A DNA stretch of 64,000 nucleotides from Calonectria ilicicola (taxonomy: Eukaryota > Ascomycota > Sordariomycetes > Hypocreales > Nectriaceae): NCBI GenBank assembly GCA_020809705.1, contig CP085826.1:5766001-5830000 (forward strand), written 5' to 3'. The notes beneath the pieces were generated by a model. The model saw only the letters and a program-made list of their open reading frames with translations, was not told the DNA's origin and ran no database searches. Of the stretch, positions 33,834 to 46,413 are shown in pieces (positions within the stretch are counted from its first letter, which is position 1; each line of letters begins with the position of its first letter). Both the position numbers and the translations under genes were made by a program.

Positions 33834-34678
33834 GGGACAGATTCTATAACGACTGAGATAGCAAAACATGAAATGATGATTGGAAACCAGGTCAAATAAG
33901 CTTATTGAGAATGTTGGTTTGCTGGACAAATGCTATGCATCAAATTAAACGAAATTATTGGACCGGGCCGAACCCTCGTTGTCTAAATGGCACTGCATGC
34001 CAGCTTGGGCATGGCTATTTGTCGGCCATGTGCAGAGAGAGATGCAGGGCATGCATGTCTGCGTAATATGCTTACACTTGTGCTGACGGGCTTGGACGTT
34101 AGACTGCGGCCATTTGCGACTTGGCTTGATCGGCCATGATTGGCAATCGGCTATGCCAAGGCGTGTTTCTGATTCCAGAAATCTTATCGATTCGCGGCGT
34201 TACGTTGCACCACGCAAGTGAGTGACAGTGACCCATAAATAATTGGTTTAGGAAGACCGTTTTTCGCCTAGGATTCGGATACTTGGTAGGTTGGCAGGGG
34301 AAGGGAATTGCATGGAGGTGAAGTTGCATCACCTTGTCGATCAAGCTGGTTTGGGATACGATGTTAGCCCCGAGCGAGAACACCGGGCCCTCGCTAGCCG
34401 ATGCGAATGCATCGCTATGAGTGGGCGGCACTTCCACTAAGGGTAATTCGAAGAGTACGAGGAGGCTTTGATGCTCGGGTTGGGGAGTGGGTGTGTCTGT
34501 CGTCCCATGTTTGAGCACCTCTTGAGACTGTAGGTGGCTGACCCTCGGTGGGGACAGTGAAGATGACGACGTTCAAGGGGTGTGCTAGGGGGGGCCCTCT
34601 CCACAGGCGGCCTCTAGTGGGATGGCGGGAAGCACGAGAGGGCGAGTCTTGGTGCCGTCACAAGGGAAATTGGGCGAC

Positions 34679-34915
34679 GTACAATGCAATCCTTGAAAGG
34701 ATTGTACCCGCTCTAGTTTTTTTCTCCGTTTCTTAACTAAGAATATAGAAACAAATAAAGAATAAATTCATAATTTAAGTCTATTATATTGTTATTTATT
34801 TATTCCTTGGGCCATTAAACTAGCATTTGTAGCAACAGAGTTTTGTGATACCCAAGGCGAGGATTCACACGGGGACAATCCTTCAGGGGGGTGGGTGTAC
34901 TGTAGGTACCTGTGG
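34679..34915. repeat. Dispersed repeat, copy D (internally deleted)
   Basis: This stretch matches 41243-41665 over its left part (sequence around AATCCTTGAAAGGATTGTACC, then an A/T-rich segment, then GGGCCA) and over its right part (CCCAAGGCGAGG through GGGGACAATCCTTCAGGGGG), but lacks about 170 bases of the middle. Its left end carries a perfect 18-bp palindrome at 34687-34704 (8-bp arms CAATCCTT/AAGGATTG). Differences from the other copy are largely C/T and G/A. Confidence 0.65.
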
Positions 34916-35292
34916 AGGCCGAAAACCAATGGGCGACTGGACGCACTCGCCGATTACGACCCTGAGCCAGTGGGTGGCGGGAGCCACGAATAGTAACACA
35001 CAGCCCATCTGGTAGGCTGGGGCCGGCGACAAGGGCAGGGTGAGTTACCCCCTGAAGTAAGGGGAAGGAAGAAAAAATCGAAGGCATGGAAACGGGATGA
35101 GAGATGCAATGCAGGACGTAGCTGGGGGCCCGGGCCCTGTTTTTGAGTTTTGCTGGTTTTTTTTTCCTCTTATGTCGCAGAGGGTCATTGCGGGTGTCGG
35201 GTCGAGGTGACCCATGTTCTTCATCTCGTTTTGTAGATGGGAGGAGGAGGCACAAACAATTAGATTTAGATATCGCTAGTAAGCAGCTGGCC

Positions 35293-35314
35293 TTTTTTTT
35301 TTTTTTTTTTTTTT
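35293..35314 (+). repeat. Poly-T tract of 22 bases
   Basis: An uninterrupted run of 22 T residues upstream of the flippase gene. Long T-tracts are common in fungal promoters as nucleosome-disfavouring elements; that role here is inference. Confidence 0.7.
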
Positions 35315-36389
35315 GGGTTCTCCCTTTACGTACGGATACAGCGCCTCAGCTTTTTAGCAAACTCACCAGTGGAACGGGCTAACCGGGGCAGTTTTTAGCC
35401 GCTACCTTGTCTGGGCTGCTAGTACTCAACTGGACTTGCGTGTAAGAAGTTGGTAGATTGGTTAGTCAGTAGCAGGTGGGCATACGACGAGGGACACAGA
35501 CGACGACGACGGGCCTAGAGACAACAGGGCAAAATCCGGCATTTCTGACCAGACCCGCCACCGTCTCCTGCCACGTCCACATTTCCTTCAATACCACGAT
35601 CAAACGACTGGGGGGACGTAGGAGCAGAGGCCAGGTTTTTGTTTGTGATTTCCCCTGTCAACCGCCAAACCACCCGCCAACGGGAAACAACACAGCGTCA
35701 CTCGCTGTTGCTCGTCACTGTTACTCGTCACTGTTACTGTCGCTGTTACTGCTGCGACCGCGGCGCAATCCTCTCCTCACAATTCGTCGCTCCTCAGCCC
35801 TGAGACAAAGCCAGACAAAGCCAGACACAGGTACTGCGCCGCCAATCACCTCCTGCAAGCTGGCCACACGACTCGTCTGCAGCCTTTGAGCCTCAGCTGG
35901 TAGTCCCACTGTGCCGCGACGCTACCCCTACGACGTCCCCATACCATCCCAGGTTTCCTAGGCTCCCCCAACTATACCGGAACCTGGTAGCTGTACTGCT
36001 GGGAGGTAGCGCTGTGTCGGGTGCTTCCCTCGAGCTTATGCCCCGAAAGGAGGCTGTGCTGCATCTTCCCATCCCAACTTCAGAGGCTGGTTTTGGTCCC
36101 TCAACTCAGCCCGTGAGCGCTTGCGTCCGACTCCAGAACCAGAGCCAGAGCCACACAGCGCTAGGATCCATCAGCTGCGCTCCCCGTCGACTCTCGACCT
36201 TGCGACGGCACGACCTCACCTTACTTGTCCACGACGACCAACGGTTACGACCTCCCCACAGACGACCCGACCGGCCCTGACTCTCTCTCTCTCGCTCCAC
36301 CAGTCACTCTCGGGCCATCACCTTTCCATCTTTGCTTACCTTCTTTTCTTTTTTCTTTCGCGAATTTATCTGCTTCCCGTTCATTCCGC

Positions 36390-36416
36390 ATGCCGACCGT
36401 TCCTCCACCGAGCTGA
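36390..36416 (+). promoter_or_regulatory. Short upstream ORF in the DRS2 leader
   Basis: An ATG at 36390 opens an eight-codon frame (MPTVPPPS) ending with TGA at 36414-36416, 27 bases before the main start codon. Its context is weak (C at -3) whereas the main ATG has A at -3. It may tune translation if the transcript includes it. Confidence 0.45.
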
Positions 36417-36443
36417 TTGCCTGACCTCGACTTGTCCGCCAGC

Positions 36444-39400
36444 ATGGCTGGTCGACCTCCCGGAGGTCCCCATGGGGACGCATCCAACACTCGCGACAAC
36501 CTTCTCCTCGACCTCGACAATGACCAGCCCGTCTACAACGGCGGTCAGCGGTCCGCCATGAATGATGATGATCTAATGCGATTCCACAATCAAGACCAAG
36601 ACGCCCAGAATCGTCCCTCCGTGTCCTACGATGACTTTGTCGGCGGCAGCGGCACAAATCCGTCAGCAGCGCGCCCTGGGGCCCCAGGTGTTTCCTCCAC
36701 CCCTGGCAGCAACCCCTACGCAAACAGACAATACAGCCAGACGTCCGACACCAACAACTACCAGCGCTACACCGATGATTTCGACGACTACCCCGCCGAC
36801 GGCGACTCGTATTACCAGCATGGCGGCGCCAGGGGCGACGAGAGCACGCAGTCTTTGGCTAGGGCCAATGCGCGGAACAGAAATAGCGTACTGGGCCTTG
36901 GCGGGGGATTTCTTGGCAAGGTCAAGAACAAGTTGGGCATGGGAGAGGGTTATTCAGAGATGGATTTGCCTTTGACAGAGCCAGGCCACGACCGGGATAA
37001 CTCAGTTGGAGGCGCTGCGCAGGCTCAATCTAAAAAGGGTGGCTTTGACATGGGCAACTTCAAGTTTGGATTTGGCCGTAGTAAACCTGACCCCTCGACT
37101 CTCGGCCCTCGAATCATTCACCTTAACAACCCACCTGCCAACGCCGCCAACAAATACGTCGACAATCATATCTCCACTGCAAAGTACAACGTCGCTACCT
37201 TCCTCCCCAAGTTCCTCTTCGAGCAGTTCTCCAAGTTCGCCAACGTTTTCTTCTTGTTCACAGCAGCGCTGCAGCAGATTCCCAACCTGTCGCCTACGAA
37301 TCCCTACACCACAATTGCCCCTCTTATTGTAGTGCTTCTCATTTCGGCTGGAAAGGAATTGGTGGAAGATTACAGGAGAAAACAGGCTGACAGTGCTCTC
37401 AACAATTCAAAGGCTCGAGTCCTCAGAGGTTCAAACTTTGACGAAACGAAATGGATCAACGTGGCCGTGGGCGATATTATTCGAGTCGAGTCGGAAGAGC
37501 CCTTCCCCGCCGATTTGGTACTTTTGGCGAGTTCCGAACCCGAAGGACTGTGCTATATCGAAACGGCAAACCTTGACGGAGAGACAAATCTCAAAATCAA
37601 ACAGGGGTTGCCAGAAACCTCCAGCATGGTGTCTACAAGCGAACTGAGCAGACTCGGTGGCCGAATCAAGTCCGAACAGCCCAACAGCAGTCTTTACACG
37701 TACGAAGCGACCCTGACGATGCAGGCTGGAGGCGGCGAAAAGGAACTTGCCCTCAACCCCGAGCAGCTTCTCCTTCGAGGTGCCACCCTGCGAAACACGC
37801 CCTGGGTGCACGGAGTGGTAGTTTTCACTGGTCACGAGACAAAGCTGATGCGAAACGCCACAGCTGCACCCATCAAGCGCACCAAGGTCGAAAAGCAACT
37901 GAACTGGCTGGTTTTGGTTCTCATTGGCATTCTCATGGTTTTGAGTGTGGTCAGTACCGTTGGTGATCTTGTCCAACGAAAGGTCGAGGGTGATGCTCTG
38001 GCGTATCTGATGTTGGATAGCACCAGTACCGCTGGAGAGGTCACTAAGACTTTCTTCAAGGATATGGTTACGTACTGGGTTCTGTTCTCTGCCCTTGTCC
38101 CCATCTCCCTCTTCGTCACCGTGGAGCTGGTCAAGTACTGGCACGGAATTCTCATCAACGACGATCTCGATATGTACTATGACAAGACCGACACGCCAGC
38201 CACCTGCCGAACTTCAAGTCTGGTTGAGGAGTTGGGAATGGTCGAGTATGTGTTTTCGGACAAAACTGGTACCTTGACCTGCAATATGATGGAGTTCAAG
38301 CAGTGCACCATTGCCGGAATTCAATATTCTGATGACGTCCCTGAAGATCGCCGTCCAGTTTTGCAAGATGACGGTACTGAGGTTGGATTGTTCGACTTCC
38401 CTGCTTTGAAGGCCAACCTCAGAGAGAAACACCAAACCGCGCCCGCTATTGATCATTTCCTGACACTCCTCGCTATTTGCCATACCGTTATTCCTGAGAT
38501 GGACGAGAAAGGTAACATCAAGTATCAAGCTGCCTCTCCCGATGAGGGTGCCCTTGTGCAAGGTGCTTTGGAGTTGGGATACAAATTCACTGCTCGAAAG
38601 CCCAAGTCGGTCATTATTGATGCCAACGGAACAGAATTGGAATACGAACTGCTTGCAGTTTGTGAGTTTAACTCGACTCGAAAGAGAATGTCTACTATTT
38701 ATCGATGCCCTGACGGCAAGATTCGCTGCTACACCAAGGGTGCTGATACAGTCATTTTGGAACGATTAAACGATGAAAACCCTCACGTTGAGGCTACTTT
38801 ACGACACCTTGAAGAATACGCCTCAGAAGGTCTACGAACGTTATGTTTGGCTATGCGAGAAATCCCAGAGCAGGAGTTCCAGGATTGGCACAAGATTTTC
38901 GACACTGCGCAGATGACTGTTGGCGGTAATCGTGCAGATGAGGTTGACAAGGCCGCTGAGCTTATTGAGCACGACTTTTTCCTTTTGGGTGCGACAGCTA
39001 TCGAAGATCGTCTCCAAGACGGTGTTCCCGAGACAATTCACACGCTGCAACAGGCCAACATCAAGGTGTGGGTTTTGACTGGTGACCGACAGGAGACTGC
39101 CATCAATATTGGTATGAGTTGTAAGCTACTGAGCGAGGATATGATGCTGTTGATTGTCAACGAAGAATCTGCTGCCGATACGCGAGACAACCTTCAAAAG
39201 AAGATTGATGCTATTCGCACTCAGGGTGACGGCACGATTGAGACGGATACGCTGGCCTTGATTATTGACGGAAAGTCCTTGACGTATGCCCTTGAGAAAG
39301 ACCTCGAGAAGCTGTTCCTGGATCTCGCCGTCATGTGCAAGGCGGTCATTTGTTGTCGAGTTTCCCCGTTACAAAAGGCACTGGTTGTCAAGCTGGTCAA

Positions 39401-40639
39401 GAAGTATCAGAAAGAGTCAATTCTCCTCGCTATTGGCGATGGAGCTAATGATGTCTCCATGATTCAGGCTGCGCATATTGGTGTCGGTATCAGTGGTATG
39501 GAAGGTCTTCAAGCCGCACGAAGTGCTGATGTGGCCATCGGTCAGTTCAGGTATCTCCGGAAGCTGCTGCTGGTCCATGGCGCCTGGAGCTACCAACGTG
39601 TGAGCAAGACAATTCTCTTCTCATTTTATAAGAACATTGCCTTGTATATGACTCAATTTTGGGTAAGTTAGCAACCGCACTTTTTTATATCTGATGCGGG
39701 TGTCCAAGATACTAACAATACGGCGTAGTTTACATTCCAAAACGTCTTTTCTGGTCAGGTTATCTACGAATCCTGGACCCTGTCTTTCTACAACGTCTTT
39801 TACACGGTTTTGCCACCACTGGCGCTTGGTATCTTGGATCAGTTCATTTCTGCTCGCTTGCTGGATCGTTATCCCCAGCTTTACATGATGGGCCAGCAGA
39901 ACTACTTCTTTAAACTCAAAGTTTTCGCACAGTGGATCGCCAATGCCATCTACCACTCCATCATTCTCTATATCGGTGCTGAGCTCTTCTGGTATGGCGA
40001 TCTGATCCAAGGTGATGGTAAGATTGCTGGTCACTGGGTATGGGGAACAGCGTTGTATGGTGCGGTCCTCCTCACTGTCCTGGGCAAGGCCGCATTGGTG
40101 ACAAACAACTGGACCAAGTATCACGTTATTGCCATTCCCGGAAGCATGGCCTTCTGGTATCTGTTTATTGCTGTTTACGGTATCGTGGCGCCCAAGTTGG
40201 GCATCTCCACCGAGTACCAAGGCGTGATCCCCAGACTGTTCAGCAGCCCGGTCTTTTGGCTGCAGACATTTGTTCTCGCCATTCTTTGTTTGCTTCGAGA
40301 CTTTGTTTGGAAGTACGCAAAGCGCATGTATTGGCCACAGACGTATCATCATATTCAAGAGATTCAAAAGTACAACATTCAAGACTATCGACCTAGGTAT
40401 GCTCTTCTTTATTTCTTTACACCTAGACTCCAACACAATATACTAATGCAATGTTCAGAATGGAGCAATTCCAAAAAGCTATTCGAAAGGTGCGGCAGGT
40501 CCAGCGCATGCGCAAGCAGCGTGGATATGCCTTCTCGCAGGCCGATGAAAGTCAAACACGTGTGCTCCAGGCATACGATACTACGAAACACCGTGGACGA
40601 TACGGTGAAATGGCAAGCTCGAGACCCGGCGGGAGGTAA
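36444..40639 (+). CDS. DRS2: Phospholipid-transporting P4-ATPase (flippase) Drs2
   Basis: P4-ATPase that flips phosphatidylserine and phosphatidylethanolamine to the cytosolic leaflet of trans-Golgi and vesicle membranes, with a Cdc50-type partner. Three exons, 36444-39662, 39729-40396 and 40459-40639, encode 1355 residues; introns are 66 nt (GTAAGT, ACTAAC) and 62 nt (GTATGC). The start at 36444 (MAGRPPGG) is preferred over the open frame upstream because it is the first ATG there and has A at -3. Ordered features are an acidic, disordered N-terminus, the actuator motif DGET (378-381), the P4-specific PISL in membrane helix 4 (553-556), the phosphorylation motif DKTGT with Asp606, the hinge GDGAND (998-1003), and C-terminal helices in exon 2. 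Exon 3 carries GYAFSQADESQTRVLQAYDT, the conserved regulatory tail that identifies Drs2 among P4-ATPases. Confidence 0.96.
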
Positions 40640-43600
40640 CCCGGTGACGAGTTGAACGTGGCGTGAATGATCGGGACGGCACGGTAGCCGTGATTTATTG
40701 CGTATGACGAAATAAAAAAAACCCGGACCTACTCTGGAGTTGGACGCTGTTTGTTTTTTTTGACACCATTCTTGTTTGCCTTCTCTTCATTGTCCACCGT
40801 CAAGGTGCCGCGGCAGTTTGAGCTAGATCCTGCTCCTCCAACCCTTAGCAAACACCACCCTTTTTTTTGATTTCTGGTTTATTCTTGGCGTGCTGCGCCC
40901 CTTTCTCTCACGGCTTGAGGCCGCGAACATAACGATGATGTTAGATGGCTCTCTCGAGGAGAGAAAATAGTCTTAGTTAGATTTTTCGGTTTGGGGAGAC
41001 ACAGGCTTGGCTGGGCCGTACTCGGGTCGGATGATGGCGAGGTCTGGGATGGGGCGGGATGACACAGGACTGGACTGGACGTTATGGAGACCTGGACTGA
41101 CAATGTATTGTGTTATGTATTTTATTAGGCCAAATAAGCCTATCATGATTGAGAGATTCAACTCTTGAGTCCTTGTCTAGCAGTGCGTGCTATGATTGTG
41201 CGAAAGCCCGTCTCAAGAGTAATGAGTGAGATGAGTTGAGACATACAAATGTAATCCTTGAAAGATTGTACCCCCCTTCTACTTTTTTCTGCCATTACCC
41301 AACCAAGAACGCAAAAATACATAATAAATAAATAAATAATTTAGGTACATTGTTTTGTTATTTATTCATTTGGTTATTCATTTGTTTATTTTAACCAATG
41401 GGCCAATATTTGAGTAGTCTCAGAGTTGTGCTGTACACAGCTATAGCTACATGAGAGTTAGCTGTATGGCGCAGATACTACCACTAACAGTACCAATGAT
41501 TGTAAAAGCTAGTTGTATTGATGAGTGCTTTCTTCTAGCTCGAGCTCGCACTTGCCTTGAGACCAGGAACCCATTTAGAGTAACTGAGTTCTATGATGAC
41601 CAAGGTGAAGATGTCATACAGGGACAATCTTTCACTTTCAGGGGGTGTATTGTGGTAGAGTGGGGTTTAATGTCGGCTAGCAGGCGTTGCAGCTCGCCTC
41701 TATGCGAGTCAAATAAAAAAGATTTTTTTTTTCATATCGCTTTGGTTGTTAAACCCGTGGTCTGGCCGTTGGCTGTGATTACGACTGACCAGTGGCAATG
41801 CCATTTCTTTCTCTCGAGCCGAGGCGTCTAGAATTGGCCCTATTTTCAGATGACGCGGCCTAGGAAGTACCCAGGTCAAGGAACATAGGCCAAGACCTTG
41901 CATTCCTGTGTTCATGAAACCCTGGGTTCGGCGTCTGCCTGCATGCCTGCTATCGTGCAAATTTGAGTGCTCAAACACAACACTAGAACGGTTTATGGTC
42001 AAACTAGAACCCCCCTTGATTCATCTCAGGAAGATTCTTGTGTCATCTTCGAGGAATAGAGTTAATACTGCAAGTCATTGGTCAGGAGAGTGTCCAGCCC
42101 CTAAAGGATGATATAGCCAGCTGCTCACATTGACGAGAATCATCAAACTCGAGTGGTATTGTTCTTCATTGTGAACAGTGGATCTTGAATTTTGAATACT
42201 TTATCTAGTCACATATTCTCTTTAGTATATGCGATTAATGATACTTGGATGTGAATACAAAGGGGGCCCGATAGGTGTGGGAAGGACAAGGCCCGGCTTG
42301 AATACAAGCTCACAAGTGAGGCGATATTGGTCATTTACCTCTCTTGGCCTAGCCTACTTCGCTAGTCTGATGCGTTGCCCCTCAAAATATTATGAAATCG
42401 AATGATTATTAGTGAGGCACGGTTTTTCTGGTGGGCGCCTGGTTCCACTAGGATAGAAAGACCTGGCTACTTTCTCGACCATGCAATGAGCAGTTTCGTA
42501 TATCCAGGAAAACACGAGTCCGAATGGGTAATTAATAATTCTTCTTTAATTATTTTAACGCCCCATGTTTATCTAGTGCTTATATCTTACCAATCTAGCC
42601 ATTGCACTGCCAGGGACAAAATGATTGAGTTGGTCACTATTGGTTGATTATACGGCCAAGTTGAATTAATCACCAGCCTTTTTCTCTTCTTATTGATCCA
42701 TCTAGGGCGTACTTGCCCAGGTTGGATTTTTATTTGTCAAAGACGAGCAGGGAACAGAAGGATTTTTTTTTTCTTTTCTAATCCGCACGTTGGACCGGGG
42801 TATTTCGATTCCTGTCTTGCTTAACCATGCTTGGGTAGCATCATCCTGCATGCAGGCCGCCAGAGTTGAAAAATGATACCCCAACGTGCCAGTCTTGTTT
42901 TTTTCTTATTTCCCATTATTTCCTCTTTGGATTACCATTGTCGTCCGTAAATGACCTAAAGTCACGCCAGCGTCGAAGCGTCAACCCGAGCACTTGGCCA
43001 AAGGCGGCCAAGCTGGACGTTTTTTGCAGCAACTACTGTAGCTCGTAAAATATTTCTGCAACAGAGGAAAAGGATGGTAGATGGACCCACCCTCCCCCGG
43101 GTTTGGACAAATGGATACACGTATTCTTGAAACAGACCGTTGAAAAGTTGCATGGCTAGATTTGGCTGTAACAGCCTTTCTTTTTTTTTCTTCTTGTTCT
43201 TGCCTGAACAAGCACAAGGATTTCATCTCATTTCTCATTTCCGAAAGGGACTACATCTGAAGCCTTGGTATCTCGGTTATAGATTAGGTGTTCCATATTT
43301 GCACAAACAACTCGCTGGTTGGTGTTGGCTGTAGGCTTCTCCGTTTTTCTCCTCTCATGTTATGACGACTGGCGGTGCTTTTCACTAAAGCAGCTGTGTG
43401 CACCAAAAGGTAAAGAAGGTTGTTCCCCACTGATCCCATGATGGTTTGGCAGAGAAAAGATGGCCATGATTGCTTGCTTGCTTCCTTAGTATTCAGCCAG
43501 CCCCATTTTCACGACGGTTGTCACGAGGCCCTCTGCATGTTCCCCCCGATCTGGAGGAGAGTTGGGTATCTAAGCAGACAATGCCCAACTTGCCACAGCG

Positions 43601-46413
43601 GGCGACGACGAGATCAAGGAAACGGGCACCGAAAATGGGCCGTGATGGGGGAGAGAAGCGGTCAAACCGACGATCTACGCGCTCAGCAGGGACAAGGCCC
43701 CCAACCCAAGTACAGGATGTCAATGCCATGCCGTGCCATGCTACTTACCATTCACTCTCAAAAGAAGCTGGAGGGTGTCCCTATACAAAAGGGTCTATAA
43801 TTCGCGTCGGCCTCGGTGTGGGTGGGACTGAATGACTTAGTCGGGGTCCAGGGAGCATCGGGTTTTTCATTGCTCCGAGAAAATGTTATACCCAGCGAAA
43901 TCTAGACTCGCCGATCAGTCTTGTTGACATTGGTCCCCCAAACGGCACAAGGGATTTGCTTCCCCCTCACTCACCCCATGTCGCCATCCGGGATATCCCT
44001 TTACGGCTAGTCCCAGCAGGACTTTACTCCAAGACATGGTCCACGAGGGCAGGGCGAAGTGGGTGAAGGAGGAGGAGGAGGAGTAGGAGGCGAAAATGTC
44101 AAACAAGCCGTTCCCAAATGCTCATGCCTCATACACATATTAGTAGCGCCGCCCATCTTTTTGGTGTTAATGTGCGAGCCGTGATTCGCCCTGCAGGAAT
44201 GACACCATCTCGCTCTGATGCCACCACCCCTTTCCCTTTTACATCTTAACACCACCTACCTACCACCAACCACCAACCTGGGCGAGTCCAAGCAACTGGT
44301 GCCCTTTCCGGCCTAATGCTCGGGCTCAGCTCGAGCCATCCTCCCCAACACCCAAAGGGAAAAGGAGCAGGCGGCCAAGGAGGGAGGGAAGGGGTGGGAG
44401 GGAAATAACCAAGTAATAACAAAGGAGAGTGAGAAAAAAAATTGCATATCTCCACGGAAGGCCCAGCAACCTTACCAACCTGCTGAACCACCATCCCGGT
44501 TCCCAGCCCCAACAGAAAAAAAAAAAAAAGGACAAGACCTAAACAAGCCCTTCTCACGAGAACACACGCCCGAGCACCCTCCTGCGCCGCTGACGTTCCT
44601 CCCCAGGGTCTGCTGCCTCGCAAACGGCTCTCGCAAGGTCACCCGGGGCTCCAACCACCAAATACGTAGAAGCCATGGGGGGCCGCGTGGGCTGAGGCGT
44701 GCCAGCTCACATGACGCCTCACTTGCGCCCCCGCGTCTAGATGTGCCCTGCTGCTGCTAGATGGCCTGTGTCTGCATTAGCTGCCATGAATATCTAATAA
44801 AACTGTCACTCCCAAGCTTTTGGTTCCCCATCCCACCCCTACGTCCCCCGCGTCCGAGATCGTCCCACTCCGTTATTTAGCTTGTTCTCCCGCGTTTCTT
44901 AGTCTGGGGAAGAAAATCTGGGGACCCCACGGCAGTGGGAGGGTAGGGAGCCAAGGGAGCCAAGGGAGGAGGCTACGTGGGCTTACCGGTACGGCACTTG
45001 GAGAGGGTGGCGTGGATAGTCGACGTGACAAGACGAAATGACACCGGCACCTAGTGCCTTGGCTGCGAACATTGCCTTTCGGCTGCTACAAGACCGTCTG
45101 AACCTTCACAAATACCGACGAGCCAGATGACGAGACACTTCCAGAATTAAACGCCGCTCTGCCCGTTGTGGCGGAGACCGGCCCGTTTCTTTGATATGCG
45201 TTCGCTACGTATCTCATTTCAAAAAAAGAAAGACGAGTCGAGGGGAAAATAAATTGCGAAAAAGCAAAGAAACGAAATGAGGGAGAGAAAAAATTTTCAT
45301 ACCCATGTAGCTTGTTAATGCAAATACAGAGTTCCTCCCACCTGATGAAAGAAAACAACCATGATCCGACATTCCCGACGCAATAAATCGTGTGTGATTC
45401 ATACATGATTGGTGTATAATATATAATATGCTTTCCTCATTAAACCGTGAAAATGATAACAAATATGCCTTGATGATGATGATGCAACATTGTTCATGGT
45501 GATGACCATGAACATGGAAAAAAAGTCTTTATATGTTTGATGATGATGAGATGATGAATGATCCAACAAGAGATACCGCCTCTCAACTCGAGGTGACGGA
45601 ATCTATGAAACAAGAATGGGAAATAGCACAAAAATGAAGCCGAAAACAAATCATACACACATCCACCAAGATAGCCGCCAGCTTATGCAAAAGTAAAATA
45701 AAATAAAATAAAAATGCACCATGCCTTCTAATAATGCCAAGGTTGTAAAATGCCGTCCTCGACCCTGGGTCGGTCAGGACTCAGGGGTAAAAGCGAACCA
45801 AACAAGACGAGCCTGGATGATCAATTGAATTCACGCGGCTGGGTGCATGAGCCGTCGCGAGTGACCACAGGACCGCCATTGTGCGGGGGGATCGCCGCGT
45901 GAAATTACCGATCCGCCACGGAAAGAAGCAAAGGCCATTGAACTCCACTGTGGTGATGCGTGAAAACTTTTGAGCGCCAAGGAGAGTGACAAGTCACTCG
46001 TCCCAGATTCCAATAAACAATATAAACAACAAACCCACAAGACACCGCGTGTGCTGTGTTCCCGGCCGTGTCTTGTGGGAAAACAAGCATGGGATATGCC
46101 CTTCCCCAGAGACAGCGAGCTGGGCAGATCCCTGCAACCCCGCAATCGTGATCAGCCATCTCGGGCAACACTGCGGCGGGGGTGCGTCCGAGGCCGCGAC
46201 CGAAGCCACTAGACGAAAAAAAAAAACAGCCCCCACAAGACTCTCAGCTCTGTGCAACCGCACTGACCGTGCGCCCTCAGCGAAATGAATGGTTGCACTG
46301 CTTCAACCATAATTTTTTTTTTTTTTTTTTGAGGGGGGATCAAAGCTGATGCCCAAACTTGGGACGCAAGCTAGAGATGTCAAACAATGCAGCAGCGGGG
46401 CCCCCTAGTTCGT
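40640..46413. other. Convergent intergenic region, 5.8 kb, with repeat relic
   Basis: This lies between two convergent stop codons and holds no supported gene, although no promoter is needed here. It contains the dispersed-repeat copy at 41243-41665 and AT-richer sequence to about 43.3 kb. Poly-A/T tracts lie near 44517-44529 and 46313-46330. The segment near 44.2-45.0 kb is C/G-rich with CCACC motifs. TGATGATGATG simple repeats occur near 45472-45483 and again near 45540. Reading frames such as 43420-43800 and 44246-44623 have no recognisable motif. Confidence 0.5.
41243..41665. repeat. Dispersed repeat, copy A (longest copy)
   Basis: The longest copy of a repeat family with relatives at 34679-34915, 58121-58225 and 58294-58380. 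The left end has AATCCTTGAAAGATTGTACC, followed by an A/T-rich spacer, then a core at 41426-41530 starting TTGTGCTGTACACAGC. The right part contains GATGACCAAGGTGAAGATG and CAGGGGGTGTATTGTGG. Comparison with the 58-kb copies shows mostly C/T and G/A changes, as expected from repeat-induced point mutation. No coding capacity or target-site duplication was recognised. Confidence 0.65.

Larger units (their letters stand above)
33834..36443. other. Intergenic region with a repeat relic and the DRS2 promoter
   Basis: The 2.6 kb hold no supported gene. A dispersed-repeat copy lies at 34679-34915 (listed separately), and a 22-base poly-T at 35293-35314. From about 35.5 kb the plus strand is C/T-rich and looks like the long leader of the flippase gene, with a short upstream frame at 36390-36416. 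Confidence 0.6.

Noticed and set aside
32811..40639. Secondary-metabolite cluster around the epoxide hydrolase
   Set aside because: Neighbours are housekeeping genes (pinin, Drs2), and no synthase, oxidase or transporter set is present.
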